From NCBI GenBank assembly GCA_002732675.1, contig NVRR01000111.1, positions 1-9,328 of the forward strand: 9,328 bases of DNA, in the 5' to 3' direction. The notes under the pieces are model-generated. The model did not search any database. It was given only the letters and a program-made list of their open reading frames with translations, and was not told the origin of the DNA. This document shows, piece after piece, positions 6,994 through 9,328 of the stretch. The stretch comes from Sneathiella sp. (lineage in GTDB: Bacteria; Pseudomonadota; Alphaproteobacteria; Sneathiellales; Sneathiellaceae). The translations under genes and the position numbers were made by a program. Positions within the stretch are counted from its first letter, which is position 1. Each line of letters opens with the position of its first letter.

Positions 6994-8046
6994 TTAAAAA
7001 TCAATGGCGTAGTAAGCAGCAAAGCCTAGCGTTTCTCTTTGAATGTTTTCTTCTTCTGCGATGCCCCAACCGGCCGTGACCTCAATTCCGATATCAAAGG
7101 CATATCCGACAGAAAAAGCAGCAATATAGTCGTCATTATCAACCCCGCCGGTCTCTGTATCCCGGCGCTGGTAGGTGGCGGAACCAAACCATTGGTCATA
7201 GGTCAAACCAAGACCAGCCGTAACATATGTCGCCGTGTCACCATTGATGGCTCCGGCATTGTCAAAATAGGCAATTTCAGCAAGAGGCATCAACGTTACG
7301 GCATCACTAACCGAGATTTCATATTGCCCGCCGAAAACATATCCAAGCTGATTTTTATCACCGTCAACACCGTCAGTCAGGGAGGAAAAACCGGCATGAT
7401 AAGTAAACGCTTCCAAAGCTTTAAAATTGCCGTCCAGCGCTAAGGTGAAGTTCGACAGGTCTTCTGTATTGGCGGCCCCGCCATCAGATTTCAAAATCGG
7501 ACCGCGGCTTGTTCCGAAGGAATCGCTTAGGAAACTTGTATCGAGGCTGAAAACACTTGCTGAAACCGTATGCTCGCCGGCGGCACTAAAATTCACGGAG
7601 CCACCAAATCCAAGCATTTCAGCCAGCTCATAATCTCCATTGATATCTGTTCCGAACATTCCCGGTGTGGCGTCCCAGGCAATACCGAAATTAGGGGTGA
7701 ATTTACCTGCATATATAGAAAAGCGTTCCGTGTCGTAGTTAGCCGTCAGAAGGCCGACGTAGTATCCCTGGTCTTCAAACGCCCTGTTTTCCACGGCATC
7801 GCGGACGGGCTCCGCTGTTGCTTCCAGATTAAACGAAAAGTTTTCTGTGAAGGCCAACTGGGCACCAAGAGAAATGGTGGGATACAAGTCATTAAGCTCC
7901 TGACTCGAATCTTCCGACTTATAAACCCAGTCGTCTTCCAGCTCTAATTCCAAGGTGCCGGAAAGTTTGGGGTAAGATGTTTCTTCCGCTTCGGCAATCG
8001 AACCAACCACCAAAAATGGTAAAACTAGTAATGACCTTTTTATCAT
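6994..8046 (-). CDS. Porin-like outer-membrane beta-barrel protein
   Basis: The protein has 350 residues and is the first gene of the operon. The N-terminus MIKRSLLVLPFLVVGSIAEA is a Sec signal with an AEA cleavage site at residue 20. The mature chain is acidic and alternates short amphipathic strands with Gly/Asp/Asn-rich turns (for example LSGTLELELEDDW, FSFNLEATAEP, FSIYAGKFTPNFG, VTAGLGLTYDQW, IEVTAGWGIAEE). It ends in aromatic-rich GFAAYYAIDF with a terminal Phe, the usual BAM-recognition signal of outer-membrane barrels. There is no plug domain or TonB box, and 350 residues is too short for a TonB-dependent receptor, so passive diffusion is likely. The family was not recognised more precisely. 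Co-transcription with imelysin and DHOR genes behind a Fur box suggests passage of iron or an iron chelate, but the substrate is an inference. The N-terminal acidic patch (about residues 33-52) is notable. Confidence 0.82.
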   Translation of the reverse strand: MIKRSLLVLPFLVVGSIAEAEETSYPKLSGTLELELEDDWVYKSEDSSQELNDLYPTISLGAQLAFTENFSFNLEATAEPVRDAVENRAFEDQGYYVGLLTANYDTERFSIYAGKFTPNFGIAWDATPGMFGTDINGDYELAEMLGFGGSVNFSAAGEHTVSASVFSLDTSFLSDSFGTSRGPILKSDGGAANTEDLSNFTLALDGNFKALEAFTYHAGFSSLTDGVDGDKNQLGYVFGGQYEISVSDAVTLMPLAEIAYFDNAGAINGDTATYVTAGLGLTYDQWFGSATYQRRDTETGGVDNDDYIAAFSVGYAFDIGIEVTAGWGIAEEENIQRETLGFAAYYAIDF

Positions 8047-8112
8047 TGAACTTTCTTTCTTTCTTAGTTCTCAAATACATCACAATGGCGTTAGCAATGT
8101 CACTAAATCGCA

Positions 8113-8141
8113 TTAGTAATGATAATCATTCTTAATTGCAA
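8113..8141 (-). promoter_or_regulatory. Probable sigma70 promoter of the imelysin operon
   Basis: On the minus strand TTGCAA (8141-8136) stands as a -35, followed by a 17-bp spacer and TACTAA (8118-8113) as a weak -10; TACTAAT can also be read with an 18-bp spacer. The predicted transcript would start near 8106, leaving a 5' leader of about 60 nt that ends in A/G-rich repeats (AAGAAAGAAAGAAAG) before the ATG at 8046. The overlap with the Fur box supports the call; the -10 match itself is modest. Confidence 0.55.
8115..8133 (-). promoter_or_regulatory. Fur box
   Basis: The core AATGATAATCATT at 8118-8130 is identical to the middle 13 positions of the classical 19-bp Fur consensus; across all 19 positions I count 15 matches. 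It lies about 70 bp upstream of the porin start and sits between a -35 and a -10 for that gene, so Fe-Fur binding should block RNA polymerase. Iron-limited induction of the five-gene operon is the expected consequence. In some alphaproteobacteria related regulators (Mur, Irr) replace Fur, so the exact protein is inferred. Confidence 0.85.
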
Positions 8142-8393
8142 CACAAAAGAACACGCCTCGGTTTTTTTGAACAAAAGCGACAAATGATCCGGAGATCTAC
8201 CGGGAGAACCAGCGTGGCTACGGTTGTTTCAATTTTTATGTTCGGTGGGATATGTTGACCCGCCATTTATTTACTTGCATACTTTTTCGTACCAACCCGT
8301 AACGGCGTCGCCTGGGTTGACAGAAAGGCGATGCTAACAATCGGTATAACGAGAAATTTCGCGGGCGCCTTTACTGGCGGCATGACGTAAATC

Positions 8394-8398
8394 AAGGA
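8394..8398 (+). promoter_or_regulatory. Ribosome binding site of the VOC gene
   Basis: AAGGA ends 7 nt before the ATG at 8406, within an A-rich stretch. It fixes the start of the VOC protein at the first possible methionine. Confidence 0.7.
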
Positions 8399-8405
8399 AA
8401 AAAAT

Positions 8406-8786
8406 ATGATTGGATATGCAACACTTGGCACGAACGACCTCGAACGGGCTAGTGGGTTTTATGACGCGTTATTAGCTGAAATCGGTGCGACGCGCATCAT
8501 GGCAGATGACCATATTACGGTCTGGGGGACGAAACCCGGTAATGGTATGCTGGCTGTAATTAAGCCCTATAACGGCGAGAAAGCAACTGTTGGCAATGGA
8601 TCTATGGCGGCCATTTTGGTGGACAACCCGGAAACAGTGAGCAAGTTGCATGCGAAAGCCCTATCCCTTGGGGGAGCCGATGAAGGTGCACCGGGACCGC
8701 GCGGATCAGGCCAGATGGATTTTGGATATTGCCGCGATCTAGAAGGGCATAAGCTTGCCTTTTATTGTATGAATAAGCGCGCATAA
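8406..8786 (+). CDS. VOC-family (glyoxalase/bleomycin-resistance fold) protein
   Basis: The protein has 126 residues, a normal length for a single-domain member with two beta-alpha-beta-beta-beta modules. The N-terminal signature GYATLGTNDLERASGFYDALL (3-23) is typical of the first module, and the second ends in FGYCRDLEGHKLAFYC (106-121), the usual ...R/DP.G..L... closing strand. Position 4, where many metal-dependent members have His, is Tyr; H115 and possible acidic residues remain, so metal binding is uncertain. No signal peptide is present, so it should be cytoplasmic. VOC proteins include lyases, dioxygenases and drug-binding proteins, and the substrate cannot be assigned. It stands alone, divergent from the iron operon, and there is no strong sign that it shares the Fur control. 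An AAGGA ribosome site supports the start. Confidence 0.85.
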   Translation: MIGYATLGTNDLERASGFYDALLAEIGATRIMADDHITVWGTKPGNGMLAVIKPYNGEKATVGNGSMAAILVDNPETVSKLHAKALSLGGADEGAPGPRGSGQMDFGYCRDLEGHKLAFYCMNKRA

Positions 8787-8845
8787 GGCTCTGGCTTGGA
8801 CTATTTGGGATCATGACGCCGGTCATTTCCCCCACCGCGTCAAAA

Positions 8846-9000
8846 TTACAGGACCATTCGTCCGTCACTTACCGCGAGCCCAACAATAATTGTGATTACG
8901 CCGATATAATATGCTGGGAGTAGGCGACCCCGTTTGGAATGCCGACGCCTGAGATACCTCGAACATGCGCGATACAGGCGGGTACGGTGCCGCGAGTATA
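8846..9000 (-). pseudogene. Decayed 3' end of an EamA/DMT transporter
   Basis: On the minus strand the frame at 8923-8846 reads LLPAYYIGVITIIVGLAVSD, then GRMVL and a TAA stop at 8848-8846. This closely parallels the C-terminus of the transporter at the left edge of the window: over the 15 residues from GMITI to DGR, ten are identical and most others are conservative. Further upstream, in shifted frames, GGCGTCGGCATT (8949-8938) matches the GVGI codons of the intact gene at 11 of 12 bases, and ATACTCGCGGCA (8999-8988) resembles its ILAA codons. There are frame changes and probable deletions between these blocks and no long open frame, so this looks like a broken relic. The left boundary is clear from the stop; the right boundary is uncertain and may reach about 9052. 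The terminal block is fairly convincing; the rest is tentative. Confidence 0.5.
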
Positions 9001-9211
9001 CCGGCCATTTTATTGTCTGTTGTGGAGGGGAGAACTGACTATACGATATAGCGGTGTCTCTTCGGGCAGGCTTGTCAGATTAGGTTTGCACTTTTACATC
9101 TAAGTCGCCATTAAGTACCCATACAGCGTGTTTAGCCTTATTCGACGCTGGGATAAGCACGAGCTCGGCAAAGGCAAAAATTCACACGATCCATGACGAC
9201 GAATGCTGCAG

Positions 9212-9227
9212 GAAACCTGAAGGTTTC
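9212..9227. repeat. Small inverted repeat (hairpin)
   Basis: GAAACC and GGTTTC enclose TGAA, giving a 6-bp stem with a tetraloop. A further GTTTCC at 9233-9238 could pair alternatively with GGAAAC at 9211-9216. No T-run follows, so it is not a convincing terminator. Confidence 0.35.
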
Positions 9228-9302
9228 TTCAAGTTTCCCGCAAACGCCAAAAAGTAGGAGGCAACTTTTTCCGAGGTATCGAAAAATACTTAACCAACAC
9301 TA

Positions 9303-9324
9303 TTATAACAATATATTGTTATAA
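9303..9324. promoter_or_regulatory. Perfect 22-bp AT-rich palindrome, candidate operator
   Basis: The half TTATAACAATA is followed directly by its exact reverse complement. The centre ACAATATATTGT resembles operators of dimeric MarR- or TetR-type repressors, and the TATAAC/GTTATA ends resemble -10 elements on both strands. The gene it might control would lie past the right edge, so the role is inferred. Flanking bases at 9302 and 9325 do not extend the symmetry. Confidence 0.45.
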
Positions 9325-9328
9325 ATTT

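Larger units (their letters stand above)
8047..8405. other. Divergent intergenic region (359 bases)
   Basis: It separates the minus-strand iron operon from the plus-strand VOC gene. The left third holds the operon leader, promoter and Fur box. The right part holds an inverted repeat, GCGTCGCC (8305-8312) and GGCGATGC (8327-8334), with a TTGACA (8317-8322) in its 14-nt centre. TATAAC at 8345-8350 is 22 bp from that -35, too far for a standard promoter. No small gene was found between about 8142 and 8300. Confidence 0.6.
8787..9328. other. Gene-poor right flank (542 bases)
   Basis: No intact coding region is seen. The left half carries the transporter relic on the minus strand. From about 9060 to 9328 I see no protein-like frame, only small dyads: GAAACC-TGAA-GGTTTC at 9212-9227, AAAAAGT and ACTTTTT (9249-9255, 9264-9270) around an AGGAGGCA loop, and the palindrome at 9303-9324. 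This may be the upstream region of a gene beyond the window. Confidence 0.55.

Noticed and set aside
8317..8350. TTGACA ... TATAAC as a sigma70 promoter for the VOC gene
   Set aside because: The 22-bp spacing is outside the usual 16-18 bp; kept only as part of the intergenic description.
8813..8829. ATGAC-GCCG-GTCAT hairpin followed by TTT after the VOC gene as a terminator
   Set aside because: The stem has only 5 bp and the T-run only 3 bases; not enough to call an intrinsic terminator.
8862..9008. A 47-codon minus-strand frame starting at the ATG near 9008
   Set aside because: It runs through the frameshifted transporter relic in a non-matching frame and has no ribosome site or family resemblance.
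1..9328. CRISPR arrays, tRNA or rRNA genes, IS elements and transposase genes
   Set aside because: I looked for repeat-spacer patterns, cloverleaf-like ends and transposase motifs on both strands and saw none.

Overview
The window is bacterial, Gram-negative and most likely proteobacterial. It encodes an outer-membrane beta-barrel, several periplasmic proteins with Sec or Tat signals, and a near-consensus Fur box. The gene mix and roughly 50% GC fit a marine or environmental alphaproteobacterium, but the taxon is an inference and no marker gene is present.

Layout from left to right. (1) Positions 3-554 (+) hold the C-terminal part of an EamA/DMT-family transporter whose start lies outside the window. 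(2) Positions 551-1681 (-) hold a Rieske non-heme iron oxygenase alpha subunit. It converges on the transporter, and the two stop codons share the palindrome CTAG. (3) Positions 1682-2001 hold no gene. (4) Positions 2002-8046 (-) hold a compact five-gene operon read from right to left: a porin-like outer-membrane protein, an imelysin (M75) protein with the GxHxxE motif, a di-heme DHOR-family c-type cytochrome, a second imelysin without that histidine, and a Tat-exported DUF1513 protein. The junctions are a 14-nt gap, a 17-nt overlap, a 1-nt TAATG overlap and an 11-nt overlap. (5) Positions 8047-8405 hold the operon promoter, with a Fur box lying between its -35 and -10. (6) Positions 8406-8786 (+) hold a VOC/glyoxalase-fold protein. 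(7) Positions 8787-9328 hold no intact gene. They contain what looks like a decayed EamA transporter 3' end on the minus strand, a small hairpin, and a perfect 22-bp palindrome at the right edge.

The main interest is the Fur-controlled operon. Every product is predicted to sit outside the cytoplasm, and no inner-membrane permease is present. Imelysin-like proteins are linked to iron uptake (IrpA, and the M75 domain of EfeO). Together with the Fur box, this suggests a cell-envelope iron acquisition or iron-redox module: entry through the barrel, binding by the imelysins, electron transfer by the di-heme protein, and an unknown job for the histidine-rich DUF1513 protein. From memory, the imelysin/DHOR/imelysin/DUF1513 neighbourhood recurs in proteobacteria, but its biochemical function is not established. 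The porin-like leading gene may be a lineage-specific addition.
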